Notes under the pieces: generated by a model
Seen by the model: the letters and a program-made list of their open reading frames with translations, nothing else
Told to the model about the DNA's origin: nothing
Databases searched by the model: none
DNA from: JABDIY01 sp963803875
GTDB taxonomy: Bacteria > Actinomycetota > Acidimicrobiia > Acidimicrobiales > SZUA-35
Direction: 5' to 3'
NCBI GenBank assembly: GCA_963803875.1
Contig: CAWDOA010000007.1
Location: forward strand, 1-64,000
Length of the DNA stretch: 64,000 nt
Position numbers and translations under genes: made by a program
Shown: one piece after another, positions 46,743 through 56,364 of the stretch
Layout: each line of letters opens with the position of its first letter
Numbering within the stretch: the first letter of the stretch is position 1

Positions 46743-48088
46743 ACGTCGACGAACTCCTGGCGCTCGCCGATGATGTACTGAACCTCGCACGCGACGATGA
46801 ACAGATGGAAGTTGCAGTCTCGACCGGCAGCTCCACCTCGGTCCGTGTGTACGGGGGAGAGGTCGAGAGTTATACCAGCGCCGACAGCAGCGGAGCCGGC
46901 ATTCGGATCATCGTCGAGGGCCGGGAAGGTTTCGCCAGTTCAGGGACTCTCGACCGGGGGATTCTCAAAGCCCTCGTCGCCGATGCTCGTGACAACGCAG
47001 CCTTTGCCGAGCCTGATGACCACGCCGGTATCGCCGAGCCTGATGGGGTGGAGCCCGTCGAGGTCGACACATGGCGAGAGGAGACGTTGAAGCTCACCGC
47101 TGAGGAGCGAATCGCGAGAGCGCTCGACGTGGAGCGGCGCGTGTTGGACGCCCATTCCGCCATCACGGGGGTGCGAACAGCGACCTATTCCGATTCCGCC
47201 GGGGCCGGTGCTCTTGTCTCGACCGCCGGGATCCGTGCCGGGCACCGGTCGACCAGCGTGAGCTCGATGGTCCAGGCTCTCGCAGTCGATGGGGAACGCA
47301 GCCAGACCGGTTTCGGGTGGCATGGGGGCCGTTCGCCCGGAGACGTCGACTTCGACCACATCGTTGATCGGGCTGTGAGTCGTTCAACCGGGCTCATCGG
47401 TGCCGTCAAGCCCGATTCGGCGACGGTTGACCTGGTGCTCGACCCGCAGATCACGGCCACCGTCCTCGGGCTGACCGCTGGCACCCTGAGCGGTGAGCGA
47501 ATCAACAAGCAGCGCTCTCCTTTCGCCGGGCGGGAGGGTGAAACCGTTGCATCGCTGCTGCTCACTCTCGTCGATGATCCGACCGACCAGAAGTCGCTCG
47601 GTGCTGACAGCACTGATGGCGAGGGGATTGCCTGTCGGCCCGTGCCGTTGATCACCGCTGGCTCACTCGACGGTTTCCTCTGGGACTCCTACAACGCCCG
47701 CAAGGCCGGTCTCAAGTCAACCGGTTCGGCTGTGCGGGGGACCCGTGGGTTGCCCACTCCCGGAGTACATGCGTTGTCGGCCAACGCTGGTGTCGGTGGA
47801 TCTCTCGACGATCTCATCGCATCGGTGGATCTCGGTGTCTACGTGTTTGCCCTTGCTGGGTTGCACAGCGGTGTCAACGCCATTTCCGGCGATTTCTCAG
47901 TCGGGGTGGAAGGCCGAATGATTCGCAACGGTTCGATCGCCGAACCCATCAGCGAATGCACGATCGGATCCACTCTCCAGCGGCTCTTGTTGGACATCTC
48001 AGCCGTCGGTTCGGACCGTATTTACATGCCTTCCGGCGTCGCTGCGCCCAGCATGATCGTCAGCGGCGTTCGCCTCTCCGGTCGCTAG
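46739..48088 (+). CDS. tldE: TldE/PmbA-family partner of TldD
   Basis: Non-catalytic partner, 449 residues, same fold as TldD but without the HExxxH motif, and with the conserved GAGALVSTAGIRAG and ISGDFSVGVEG regions. GTG start overlapping tldD by GTGA. No ribosomally made peptide precursor is seen nearby, so a general quality-control role is more likely than microcin maturation. Confidence 0.93.
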   Translation: MNVDELLALADDVLNLARDDEQMEVAVSTGSSTSVRVYGGEVESYTSADSSGAGIRIIVEGREGFASSGTLDRGILKALVADARDNAAFAEPDDHAGIAEPDGVEPVEVDTWREETLKLTAEERIARALDVERRVLDAHSAITGVRTATYSDSAGAGALVSTAGIRAGHRSTSVSSMVQALAVDGERSQTGFGWHGGRSPGDVDFDHIVDRAVSRSTGLIGAVKPDSATVDLVLDPQITATVLGLTAGTLSGERINKQRSPFAGREGETVASLLLTLVDDPTDQKSLGADSTDGEGIACRPVPLITAGSLDGFLWDSYNARKAGLKSTGSAVRGTRGLPTPGVHALSANAGVGGSLDDLIASVDLGVYVFALAGLHSGVNAISGDFSVGVEGRMIRNGSIAEPISECTIGSTLQRLLLDISAVGSDRIYMPSGVAAPSMIVSGVRLSGR

Positions 48089-48148
48089 CCGTCGGTACGG
48101 CAGGATCACGGTCGACGAGGTTCAATACTTGCTTGTTGCTGCCGATAG

Positions 48149-50092
48149 GTGCGGGTGTCGGTCCAACAAGCCTCGCCCGATTTCTCTGCGCTGACAGCCT
48201 CGACGATTGCCGACCTGTGGAGTCGGGTGCAGATGCGCTCCGAATCCCGGTTGCACCAGTTGGAGCTGCTGATCAGCCATCTGTTTGACCGCGCCCTCAC
48301 ACAGGAGGAAGCCGGCTACGGGATTGCGTATGCCAACGAACGAGCGAGCCGTCTGGGCCTGCTGGGGATCGCACCCGGAGCCTCCAAACTGCGACGCGTG
48401 GCCGAGCTGTTGGAATCGCCTGATGTGACCTCGCCGGAACCCGCCCGGGCCGAGCGCAGGCCCGAGCTCGCAATCCAACTGGCATCGCTGACCGATGAAG
48501 TACGGAGCAATCTCGAAGACGCCGCCGCCGACCTGCAACTACTGTCTCGAGGGCCTCGGTCTGTATTGGTCGTGGGCGCACAAGGTGAGTTGACCGACGC
48601 GATTCTCTGGTCGGCAGCTTCGGCTGGGTTGGCCATTCGGTATCTCGCCGGCCACGAGGTGCATCGGTCTCAGGAATTCACCGCCGATGCGATCGTGCAT
48701 GTCCTCGACGACGCAGATTCCATCGGTGATGTAACGGCTCCACTCCGGGAGTTCTGCCCCGACACACCGATCGTTTCACTTTCACCCAAGCTCGAACCGA
48801 GCCAGCAGGTCCAGCTGGCCCGCGCTGCTGATCTGGTCCTGCCGCGGCGAAGTCATCCTGACGTAGTGAGTGAAGAAGTCTTGCGGATGGTTCGAGGCTC
48901 CAACACCGATCTCACCGTTGGCCTATTCGGGCCGGGGGCGGTCGAACTCGCAGCCGACCTGTCCGAGCACGAATCAACACTCCGAGCCACGGTGTTCGGG
49001 TCGGGACCAGCGCTTGTGAACGCCGTGGTCGAGGGCGAAGTGCGCAGTGTTCTGTGTGCTCCTCAGCCCGATGGGCGCCCCGCCCTGAACTTGCTCCGTC
49101 TGCTGCGCAGCGAACGGCGGGGGCGGACGATCGTGATCGGTTGTTTGGCCGTCGATCAATCCTCTGGAGGTGATGCTCTCGCCATGGGAGCCGACTGCTT
49201 CTGGTTGGCGACCACGAGTCGAGCTGACATTGCGGCAGAGTTGGCCAGCAGGGTCCGGCGCAACGCAATCCTGGATGCAGCTCTGTCCGACGTATCCGAT
49301 AACACCGCTGTCCCGTGGGCGATCGGAAGCGTGTTGCTCGAACGCCTCATCAGCGAAAGCGCACGGTCCAAGACGACCGTTGCCCTGGCATTGCTCGGCC
49401 TGCCAGCCGATCTGGAACTCGATGACGAGATCGCTCGATCCTTTCGCCGCACTGATGTGGTCACCCGGCGCGATGGCGGAACGCTGGTGGTTGCACTCAA
49501 GGCCGCCGATCGATCCACCCTCACCCGTCGTCTCGATGGTCTAGGCGAACGTGTGCAGCCTTCAGGGTTGCGGGTTCGATCGGCAATCATGGAGTATCCC
49601 ACTGATGCGAGATCGGCGAGTCAGGCTCTCGAACGGGCCGAGTCGGCCATTGCTCGATCCGAAAAGCTCGGCGGGCCGGCTGTCGTCGGTATCGATTGGT
49701 GCGAGGACCACGAGGCGCCGCCGGACGTTCTGATCGTCGACCCCGATCCGGCACTTGCTTCGGCACTTGTCGCAAGTCTGGAACGATTCGGACTCGACTG
49801 CATGGCGCTCGATCCCGTACGCCAGTCGGAAGCGAACCAGCCGCGATACGGCCAGATGTTGCCACCGCGGGTGGCCATTCTCGACATAGACACCGACCAC
49901 GGAGGGCACATGGACGAGCTCCGACACTTCCGCCGTCTGTATCCGGCTGAGTCGACCAAGCTGGTCGTGGTGGCGTCCGATGTGAACCTTGCGCTCATCG
50001 ACCATGCGTTCAGCGCGGAGGCTTTCGACGTTGTTCAGAAGCCGTTCAACCTGCCACTGATGGTTCGCCGGATCCACCGCGAGCTGAGCTGA
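48149..50092 (+). CDS. Multi-domain pseudo-receiver / degenerate GGDEF scaffold with C-terminal receiver
   Basis: 647 residues, no membrane segment. Residues 1-130 are helical and loosely Hpt-like, without an evident phospho-His. About 137-250 and 253-370 are two Rossmann-type receiver-like domains without phospho-Asp. About 405-505 looks like a GGDEF fold with DGGTLV in place of GGDEF. About 524-647 is a receiver with an acidic pair (IVDPDPA), a candidate phospho-Asp (ILDIDTD), a Ser and the late QKPF Lys, so it may be functional. GTG start. Overlaps the HEAT gene by one base; see neighbours at 50092 and 51132. Confidence 0.65.
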   Translation: MRVSVQQASPDFSALTASTIADLWSRVQMRSESRLHQLELLISHLFDRALTQEEAGYGIAYANERASRLGLLGIAPGASKLRRVAELLESPDVTSPEPARAERRPELAIQLASLTDEVRSNLEDAAADLQLLSRGPRSVLVVGAQGELTDAILWSAASAGLAIRYLAGHEVHRSQEFTADAIVHVLDDADSIGDVTAPLREFCPDTPIVSLSPKLEPSQQVQLARAADLVLPRRSHPDVVSEEVLRMVRGSNTDLTVGLFGPGAVELAADLSEHESTLRATVFGSGPALVNAVVEGEVRSVLCAPQPDGRPALNLLRLLRSERRGRTIVIGCLAVDQSSGGDALAMGADCFWLATTSRADIAAELASRVRRNAILDAALSDVSDNTAVPWAIGSVLLERLISESARSKTTVALALLGLPADLELDDEIARSFRRTDVVTRRDGGTLVVALKAADRSTLTRRLDGLGERVQPSGLRVRSAIMEYPTDARSASQALERAESAIARSEKLGGPAVVGIDWCEDHEAPPDVLIVDPDPALASALVASLERFGLDCMALDPVRQSEANQPRYGQMLPPRVAILDIDTDHGGHMDELRHFRRLYPAESTKLVVVASDVNLALIDHAFSAEAFDVVQKPFNLPLMVRRIHRELS

Positions 50093-51135
50093 TGTCGGCA
50101 TTCGCCGTCTTCGTCATGGCGTGCGCCCTGTTGGTCGCAACAGCGCTGTCCTATTTGATCCTGGGAGCGGCGTTTGACTCGCGTTCGGAGGATGCGCGCC
50201 GGCGACGCCAGCATGCCGTGGATGCCTTCGCATCGGTCCTGTTTGCTGACGATCCGTCTGCGTTGGACTCTGTTCGCGTGCGTCGCAGCGTAGAGCGCGA
50301 CACGTTGGTCGAAGTCGTATCGAGCCTTCCCGTTCACCTTGGTAGCGACGGCCGAGAACGGCTCGCAACTGTGCTCCTAACTCCTCGGACCAGACGAACG
50401 TTCTACCGTTTGGCGAGGTCTCGGAGATGGTCGGCACGGGTGGATGCGGCTCGGCTGTGCGGGCTGATAGGTGGCTCGGACGACCGCCGTCGGCTACTGG
50501 CGGATCGGCACTGGGCGGTGCGCGTGGTAGCTCTGGCAGCCCTGTCGCCCAAGCAGGTCGAAGAACACGCCGACGAGGTGGCGGCACTACTGCTCGATCA
50601 CGACCCGGCGGTCCGGATTGCTGCCGCTGAGACACTTCCTTCGGGTGGGGTCAACGTGATACTGCCGCTCAATGCGGTGCTTGGCCAAACTGGCCTGGAT
50701 CGGGAAGCCGCGCTCGTCGCCGCCGGTCGGATTCCCGATGGGCTCCTGCTCCGGGCGCTTGCGCGGCACGCTCAATCCGACCACACGGAGAACCGTGTGC
50801 TCGCAGCCGCGGCAATCGCCCGTCAGGGCCCGACCGAGGCCGAACCAATTCTGCTCGAGCTGCTCGAAGACGCCGAGCCGATCGTGCGGGCTGCCGCCGC
50901 GGACGGGCTCGGTCGTATTGGCTCGAACCGAGTGTTCACACCACTTCGAAGGCTGCTGTCCGACGAGTCCTGGCTCGTTCGCCGTGCTGCCGAGCGGGCG
51001 CTTCTGGCGGCCGGATCGGCTGGCGGGATACTCGTCCGGCAACATCGACGTCGCCGCTCAGAACTTCCCGTGTCCAATGACCCGCTGCCCGCGGTGCCAC
51101 TCCCCGTCGGCCGAGCCGAAAGAGTGCGGCGATGA
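50092..51135 (+). CDS. HEAT-repeat protein with N-terminal membrane helix
   Basis: 347 residues. One hydrophobic helix at the N-terminus (VFVMACALLVATALSYLIL) is followed by a helical repeat region with HEAT-type units (for example WSARVDAARLCGLIGG, WAVRVVALAALS, PIVRAAAADGLGRIG, WLVRRAAERALLAAG), spaced about 30-40 residues. Probably a membrane-tethered docking platform in the cytoplasm. Coupled to both neighbours (TGATG upstream, ATGA downstream). Exact function unknown. Confidence 0.85.
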   Translation: MSAFAVFVMACALLVATALSYLILGAAFDSRSEDARRRRQHAVDAFASVLFADDPSALDSVRVRRSVERDTLVEVVSSLPVHLGSDGRERLATVLLTPRTRRTFYRLARSRRWSARVDAARLCGLIGGSDDRRRLLADRHWAVRVVALAALSPKQVEEHADEVAALLLDHDPAVRIAAAETLPSGGVNVILPLNAVLGQTGLDREAALVAAGRIPDGLLLRALARHAQSDHTENRVLAAAAIARQGPTEAEPILLELLEDAEPIVRAAAADGLGRIGSNRVFTPLRRLLSDESWLVRRAAERALLAAGSAGGILVRQHRRRRSELPVSNDPLPAVPLPVGRAERVRR

Positions 51136-52608
51136 TCCGGTTCGCTCTCACGATCGCAATTGTGAGCGGGCCTGCTGCTTGTGGTCCTCTTTGCCGCACT
51201 GCGGGCGGTGTGCATGTTTCGTTCGATTCGTCTTCTGTTCGACGGAGGCGAGCGGGCGGCAGCCCCGGTCATGGATCGAGTTGCGCTCTCCATCGGTAGT
51301 CCGTCGGTTTCGCTGATTCTCAACCTCGACGATCTCCCACCGGGAAAGAGCACCGTGGCGGGAGTGCAACGCCATCTCGCCCAGCAGTATCGCAATCTCG
51401 AGGTGCTGCTCGTGTGTGCGGCCCGCAGCGTCCCCACCGAAATGAGGCTTGCCTTCGACCTGGTCGAGACAGGATCCGCAGAAGAGGGCACGATGTACCG
51501 ATCGAGGCGCGACGATCGACTGAGTTGCATCGTGACCGGCGGAATTGAAACCGATGCGGAGTGGTGGCAGGTGGCGATTGCGGCCGCGTCGGGCGAATTG
51601 ATCCTCCCGATCGATCCGCGTTGGGATCTACGTCTATCGGCGGTTGCCGAGCTGGCTGCCCCATGGGTTCGTCGGCCGAGAACCGCCGCGAGCGTCGGGC
51701 TGGTCCACCCCGAAACCGGGGGGATGGGATCGAGAGTTGACCTTGTCACAGCCCGAGCCGACATGATGGCGGTCGCGGGGCTCGGAACCGGTGCAAAGGT
51801 GCTCGGGGCCCTCGGGGCGGTCGGGTCCGGCTACGACGGCTGCGTTGTAGGAGTATTTGCCCGTGCGGTTTTGGAACGAATCGGCGGTGTTCCCGGGCCG
51901 ATTGGTGACCCTGCGACGTGGACTGAGATCGGTCGACGGCTACACGTCGATGGTCGGGAACGAAACAGCGAGAATCGAATCCAGATTCAGGCACATCCGA
52001 TCGGATTCGTGGGGAGTTCGGGTCGTCAGAGGATCGTCGATTCGACCAATGTCTCTCGATCGTCGTGGTCGGTTGGGGTATCTGCCCGCGCCGCACTCGA
52101 ACGTACCGGCAGTGTTCAAGCACCGATCGGTGACCCAGCGGTGTGGGCCGAGATCCGTCGACGGTTGGAGGTCGATGATCAGGACCAGAACAACGGGAAG
52201 AGAATCCAGCTTCTGGCTCGACCGATCGAATTCGTGAGGATGTCGAGGCGTCGAAGGATCGGCGGCTCGATGAAGGTCTGTCGTCCACCGCTGCCGGCTC
52301 GATCATTGCATCTGGTGTATCGGGCGAGCTCGGTCATACCGTTTCTCGTAGCGGTGTCGCTCTTCGCCGCAGTCGCCGGGAGAGTGACCGGTCTCATTTC
52401 ATCGGACCTTCTGTGGATCGCCGCCACGACACCAGTTTTGTCAGCTGTCGTCGTCATCTTGGGGCTCATGATGGACGATCGAGCGGTTACTCCAGTTGGC
52501 ACAACCACGGCGAGGCTGCAACTGCTCGGCGCAGCGATCGGCGCTGCGTTGTGGGGAACCCTCGGATCACCCTTGCGTAGGACGGCGGGCGAACTCAACC
52601 GAGCCTGA
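51132..52608 (+). CDS. GT2-like membrane glycosyltransferase, degenerate, with internal duplication (frameshift near 51169)
   Basis: Starts at ATG 51132, overlapping the HEAT gene. The frame is regained by dropping one G from the GGG at 51168-51170, joining FALTIAIVSG to LLLVVLFAALRAV (membrane helix). A GT2-like domain follows (VSLILNLDDL, QQYRNLEVLLVCA, ASGELILPIDPR; the DxD is not evident). Residues encoded by 51847-52071 and 52072-52290 are a direct duplication. Two or three membrane helices end the protein. It looks like a polysaccharide-synthase relative that may have lost catalysis; tentative. Confidence 0.6.
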
Positions 52609-53232
52609 TCCCAACGCCTGAAAGATCGGTGCAACCAGCAACCGGTCGACGACGACGGTGATCTCGCCCTCGGTCTTCCCCGAGACAGCGGCTGTTCCAA
52701 GGGTGGTGGCCACGGCTCCGGCGGGGTGAGCGCGAACGGCGATCAGCTCGACCGAGTCGCCGATCTCGATCGCCGGAACGGCAAGTGGTTGGGGGAGAGT
52801 TACCGAACGGGTTCCGGGGGTGAGGCCGTGGCGGTCACCGCTGCCTTGGTTGGCGACGATCACCTGTCCGACGCTGACCGGGTAAATGAGATGACGGCCA
52901 GCGTCGAGCTCGGTCATCGCCCCGGGAGGGACAAGCGCAAGCGGATAGGGGCGTAGCTGGGTGTTGGTTGGGTCGAGTTCAGTTCCCGCAGGGATGTCCT
53001 CCGCTGCGACCAGCACCGGTACTCGATCGCCCCACTGCGCCTGACCAGTCTGAGCCGACTGAACCAACGACCATGTGGCGATCCCCACGGCCAGACCGAT
53101 GGCTGCTGCTGCCAGGCGTCGGGTTGGAATGGAACGAATGCGCCACTGGGCCCGTAGAGCCAGTGATTGAGGTAGGGACAGAGTTCCTCGCGGGCGCGTC
53201 ACTACTGGCTGTTCGTTGGTCGGGTTGTTCAC
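52567..53232 (-). CDS. SAF-domain protein, CpaB/RcpC-like
   Basis: 221 residues. A basic cytoplasmic start, one membrane helix (AAAAIGLAVGIATWSLV) and then a SAF domain (VLVAAEDIPAGTELDP, about 74-130). In Flp/Tad systems CpaB/RcpC is the pilus-assembly component with this layout. No other tad genes flank it, but Tad-type pseudopilins occur at 21.5 kb. Convergent with the GT2-like gene, overlapping by 42 bp. Confidence 0.78.
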   Translation of the reverse strand: MNNPTNEQPVVTRPRGTLSLPQSLALRAQWRIRSIPTRRLAAAAIGLAVGIATWSLVQSAQTGQAQWGDRVPVLVAAEDIPAGTELDPTNTQLRPYPLALVPPGAMTELDAGRHLIYPVSVGQVIVANQGSGDRHGLTPGTRSVTLPQPLAVPAIEIGDSVELIAVRAHPAGAVATTLGTAAVSGKTEGEITVVVDRLLVAPIFQALGSGSVEFARRPTQG

Positions 53233-53267
53233 GGTCCAGCTCCCTCGGAGAGGTCCGGCACCGCCAC

Positions 53268-53609
53268 CTACGTGGAGGCCGCCTTGGTGCCGGTGTTCGT
53301 TTTCTTCGACTCTGATCCAGATGAGGATGATTCGGACGTTGACTTCGAATCTGAGGTCGACGTCTCGGTGGGTTTTGATGAACTCGACTCAGGGGTCGAA
53401 GACTTGGGGCTGTCCTTCTTCTTGGACTTGGCCGAGTCGTTCTTGTAGAAGCCGGAGCCCTTGAAAGCGATTCCGACCGGTGAGAACACTTTCTTGACCT
53501 TGTGGGTGTGGTCGTCTCCCTTGATGGTTCTGAGGGTGGCATCGTTCATTGATTGCTCTACCTCGAACCGCTCGTCGCAGTCGACACACTTGTATTCGTA
53601 CACCGGCAT
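53268..53609 (-). CDS. FmdB-family zinc-ribbon-like protein
   Basis: 113 residues beginning MPVYEYKCVDCDERFEV and then FSPVGIAFKGSGFYKND, the FmdB signature. Only the first CxxC knuckle is present; where the second is usual, the sequence reads LRTIKGDDHTHK. The C-terminal half is a Ser/Thr/Lys/Glu low-complexity tail. Role of the family is unclear (proposed regulatory). ATG at 53609. Confidence 0.85.
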   Translation of the reverse strand: MPVYEYKCVDCDERFEVEQSMNDATLRTIKGDDHTHKVKKVFSPVGIAFKGSGFYKNDSAKSKKKDSPKSSTPESSSSKPTETSTSDSKSTSESSSSGSESKKTNTGTKAAST

Positions 53610-53708
53610 TGCGGCTGAAGGATATCGCAGTCGTGGTGCAATCAACCCGAGTTGTCTCACCCCGATCTTGACCATTGTCAGCGAGCGATGACCTCCTACG
53701 ATGTCATC

Positions 53709-54596
53709 ATGCGCAAACCTGTCAGAAAAGCGGTGATCCCGGCGGCTGGATTCGGAACCCGCTTTCTTCCCTTCTCGAAGTCAGTCCCGAAGGAGATGCT
53801 GCCGATCGTGGATCGGCCGGTGATCGAGTTCATCGTCGCCGAGGCGGTTGCCGCCGGTATGGATGACATTCTGATCATCACGTCCCGACACAAGAAGGTC
53901 ATGGAAGACCACTTTGATCGCTTCCCTGAACTCGAGGTTGCGCTGGAAGCCAAGGGGAAGTTGTCAGAACGCGACCAGATCGTTGATCTCGCCGACCAAG
54001 CCGATATCCATTTCATCCGACAGGGCGAGGCCTTGGGTCTGGGTCACGCGATCGGAATTGCAGAAGCCCATGTCGGCGACGAGCCTTTCGCCGTGCTTCT
54101 CGGTGACGACATCATGCACGAACGGGCCGGTGTACTCAGTGGGATGGTCGACGCCTATAACAAGCACGGTTCGTCGGTCGTGGCGCTCATGGAGGTCGAC
54201 CCGGCGGACATCTCGGCCTATGGATGTGCGGCTACCGAGGCGACCGACACAGACCGTCTCTTCAATGTGACAGGTTTGGTGGAGAAGCCAGCCGTGGAGG
54301 ATGCTCCATCGAATCTGGCGGTCATGGGTCGCTACATCTTCACCCCTGCGATCTTCGATGAGATTCGAAAGACTCCGCCCGGTGTCGGCGGTGAAATCCA
54401 GATCACCGACGCGATGTTGTCCTTGCTCGATCACGAGTCGATGCTCGGATACAGCTTCACCGACGGTCGCTTCGATACCGGCAAGAAGGTCGACTATCTC
54501 CGAGCCGTTGTTGAACTGACCCTCGAACGTGACGATGTTGGTCCTGCGTTCCGGGAGATCCTCGCTGAGGTCTGTCGCCGCGAAGGACTCGTATGA
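53709..54596 (+). CDS. galU: UTP-glucose-1-phosphate uridylyltransferase
   Basis: Makes UDP-glucose. N-terminal nucleotide-binding motif AVIPAAGFGTRFLPFSKSVPKEMLPI, then EALGLGHAI, VLLGDDI and VEKP. 295 residues from ATG 53709; ATG 53688 is an alternative adding seven residues. Overlaps moeA by ATGA. Order galU-moeA is common in actinobacteria. Confidence 0.95.
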   Translation: MRKPVRKAVIPAAGFGTRFLPFSKSVPKEMLPIVDRPVIEFIVAEAVAAGMDDILIITSRHKKVMEDHFDRFPELEVALEAKGKLSERDQIVDLADQADIHFIRQGEALGLGHAIGIAEAHVGDEPFAVLLGDDIMHERAGVLSGMVDAYNKHGSSVVALMEVDPADISAYGCAATEATDTDRLFNVTGLVEKPAVEDAPSNLAVMGRYIFTPAIFDEIRKTPPGVGGEIQITDAMLSLLDHESMLGYSFTDGRFDTGKKVDYLRAVVELTLERDDVGPAFREILAEVCRREGLV

Positions 54597-55813
54597 GCCT
54601 CACCCCGCTGTCCGAGGCTCAGGATCGCGTATTGAATCAAATCAGGCCGATGCCGGTGGTTCGTGTGCCCATCGGCGAATCGCGGGGACTCGCGTTAGCT
54701 CAGCCTGTAGTTGCGAAAGAGGATATACCTCCTTTTGCCAACACTGGCATGGACGGGTTTGCTGTCCGCTCGGTCGATACGGCCGGGGCCAGTGTTGAGG
54801 CGCCGGTTGCCCTCTCCATTGCAGAGACCATTGCCGCTGGTGCGGTAGCCAAGCGTCCGCTCGCAGCTGGTGAGGCAATGCGGATCATGACCGGGGCTCC
54901 AATTCCCGAAGGAGCTGACGCTGTCGTGATGGTCGAGCTCACAGAGGTCGACGCCGATGATGCAACCATGTTCTGCAAGGCCGAGGTGACGAGCGGCAAC
55001 CATATACGGCCGGCTGGCGACGACCTTGTGGCCGGTACCGAACTGTTCGAGCCCGGCGTCGTCATCACCCCAGCACATATCGGGATGTTCGCCACGCTCG
55101 GAATGACCGACGTAGCCGTCGTCAAACGACCCAGAGTAGGGGTGTTCTCCACCGGAGATGAGCTGATCACCGGTCCCGAGCCGTTGGGGCCGGGACAAAT
55201 TCGGGACTCCAACAGACCCCAACTCTTGGCTCTCGTTGCCGAGGCCGGGCTGGAACCGGTTGATCTCGGTTGGCTGCCTGATGATGAAACGGTCATCGAA
55301 GCCGCACTTCGAGCAGGTGCCGAGGAATGTGATGCGCTTCTCACCAGCGGTGGGGTGAGCATGGGCGACTTCGACTTCGTGAAGGCGCTACTTCGCCGCT
55401 TGGGGGAGATGAACTGGATGCAGATCGCCATCAAGCCGGCCAAACCCTTCGCATTCGGCACCGTGCTTGACACACCGATCTTCGGGCTACCCGGCAACCC
55501 GGTGAGCTCCGCTGTGAGCTTTGAACTCCTGGCCCGCCCCGCGCTGCTCAAGATGATGGGTTACGCCGATACCCAGCGGAGGTCTGTATGGGCGTTGGCC
55601 GACGAACCGTTGCTTCGAAAGCGGGACGGCAAGACCCACTTCTCGCGCGTGCGGATGGTGGAGTCGATGGACGGAGCACCACGGGTCAGATCCGCCGGTG
55701 GTCAAGGCTCTCACCAACTGTCCGGTCTGGCAATGGCCAACGGTCTGGCGGCCATCCCCGACGGGGAAGGCATTCAGGCGGGAGAGCGAGTGAAGGTCAT
55801 GCTGTTGGGCTGA
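54593..55813 (+). CDS. moeA: Molybdopterin molybdenumtransferase MoeA (or gephyrin-like Glp)
   Basis: 406 residues with the MoeA layout: IPPFANTGMDGFAV, GDDLVAGTELF, the MoCF domain with FSTGDEL and LTSGGVSMGDFDFVK, and IFGLPGNPVSS. In molybdenum cofactor synthesis MoeA inserts molybdate into adenylated molybdopterin. The galU-moeA pairing is also that of Glp, the gephyrin-like cell-division partner of GLPR in corynebacteria; a GLPR/SepX-like gene lies at 57469. With moaC and moaA next door, the cofactor role is at least as likely. Confidence 0.93.
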   Translation: MSLTPLSEAQDRVLNQIRPMPVVRVPIGESRGLALAQPVVAKEDIPPFANTGMDGFAVRSVDTAGASVEAPVALSIAETIAAGAVAKRPLAAGEAMRIMTGAPIPEGADAVVMVELTEVDADDATMFCKAEVTSGNHIRPAGDDLVAGTELFEPGVVITPAHIGMFATLGMTDVAVVKRPRVGVFSTGDELITGPEPLGPGQIRDSNRPQLLALVAEAGLEPVDLGWLPDDETVIEAALRAGAEECDALLTSGGVSMGDFDFVKALLRRLGEMNWMQIAIKPAKPFAFGTVLDTPIFGLPGNPVSSAVSFELLARPALLKMMGYADTQRRSVWALADEPLLRKRDGKTHFSRVRMVESMDGAPRVRSAGGQGSHQLSGLAMANGLAAIPDGEGIQAGERVKVMLLG

Positions 55814-55827
55814 CCGGCGATCGCCGG
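55814..55827. other. Perfect 14-bp palindrome between convergent moeA and moaC
   Basis: CCGGCGATCGCCGG begins immediately after the moeA stop, in the 33-bp convergent gap. It has no unpaired loop or T-run, so it is not a clear terminator. Confidence 0.4.
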
Positions 55828-55846
55828 GCCCCGAATGGCTGCTCTT

Positions 55847-56329
55847 TCAGGTTGGTTGGCGACGGAAAGGGCCAGACTTGCCACCGGTCTTTTCCCAAAG
55901 AGCAATATCGCCGATGACCATGGTCTTATCGGCCGACTTGCACATGTCGTAGATGGTGAGTGCCGCAACCGAACAGGCCGTCAGTGCTTCCATTTCGACG
56001 CCGGTTCGGTCGACGGTGTCGACCGTGGCCTCAACCTCCACATAGTTGTCCTCGAGACCGAAGTTGACCACAACTGAACCGATCATGAGCTGGTGACACA
56101 GGGGCAGCAGATCGGGTGTGCGCTTGGCCGCCTGGATGCCCGCAATTCGGGCAACTGCCAGAACGTCACCCTTGGCGACAGCACCCCGAGCGATCAAGCT
56201 TGTCGTTTCGGGTTCCATCATCACCCGTGCCCGGGCCGTGGCGCGACGATGAGTTGGCTCTTTGGGAGTGACATCAACCATGCGGGCCCGGCCCAGCGGA
56301 TCCAGATGGGTCAGCTCTCGTTCAGACAT
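55847..56329 (-). CDS. moaC: Cyclic pyranopterin monophosphate synthase
   Basis: Second half of the first molybdopterin step, after MoaA. 160 residues from ATG 56329. Signature regions ARMVDVTPKEPTHRRATA, KRTPDLLPLCHQL and GVEMEALTACSVAALTIYDMCK are intact. Same strand as moaA, 35 bp downstream of it. Confidence 0.95.
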   Translation of the reverse strand: MSERELTHLDPLGRARMVDVTPKEPTHRRATARARVMMEPETTSLIARGAVAKGDVLAVARIAGIQAAKRTPDLLPLCHQLMIGSVVVNFGLEDNYVEVEATVDTVDRTGVEMEALTACSVAALTIYDMCKSADKTMVIGDIALWEKTGGKSGPFRRQPT

Positions 56330-56364
56330 GGAGGTCAGAGTAGCCCCGGCGTCGCAGTGAACGT

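Noticed and set aside
55814..55827. GCGATCGC octamers (also near 4837, 5383, 25633) as HIP1-like elements
   Set aside because: Several lie in coding sequence where codon choice in a GC-rich genome explains them; no enrichment can be shown from this window.
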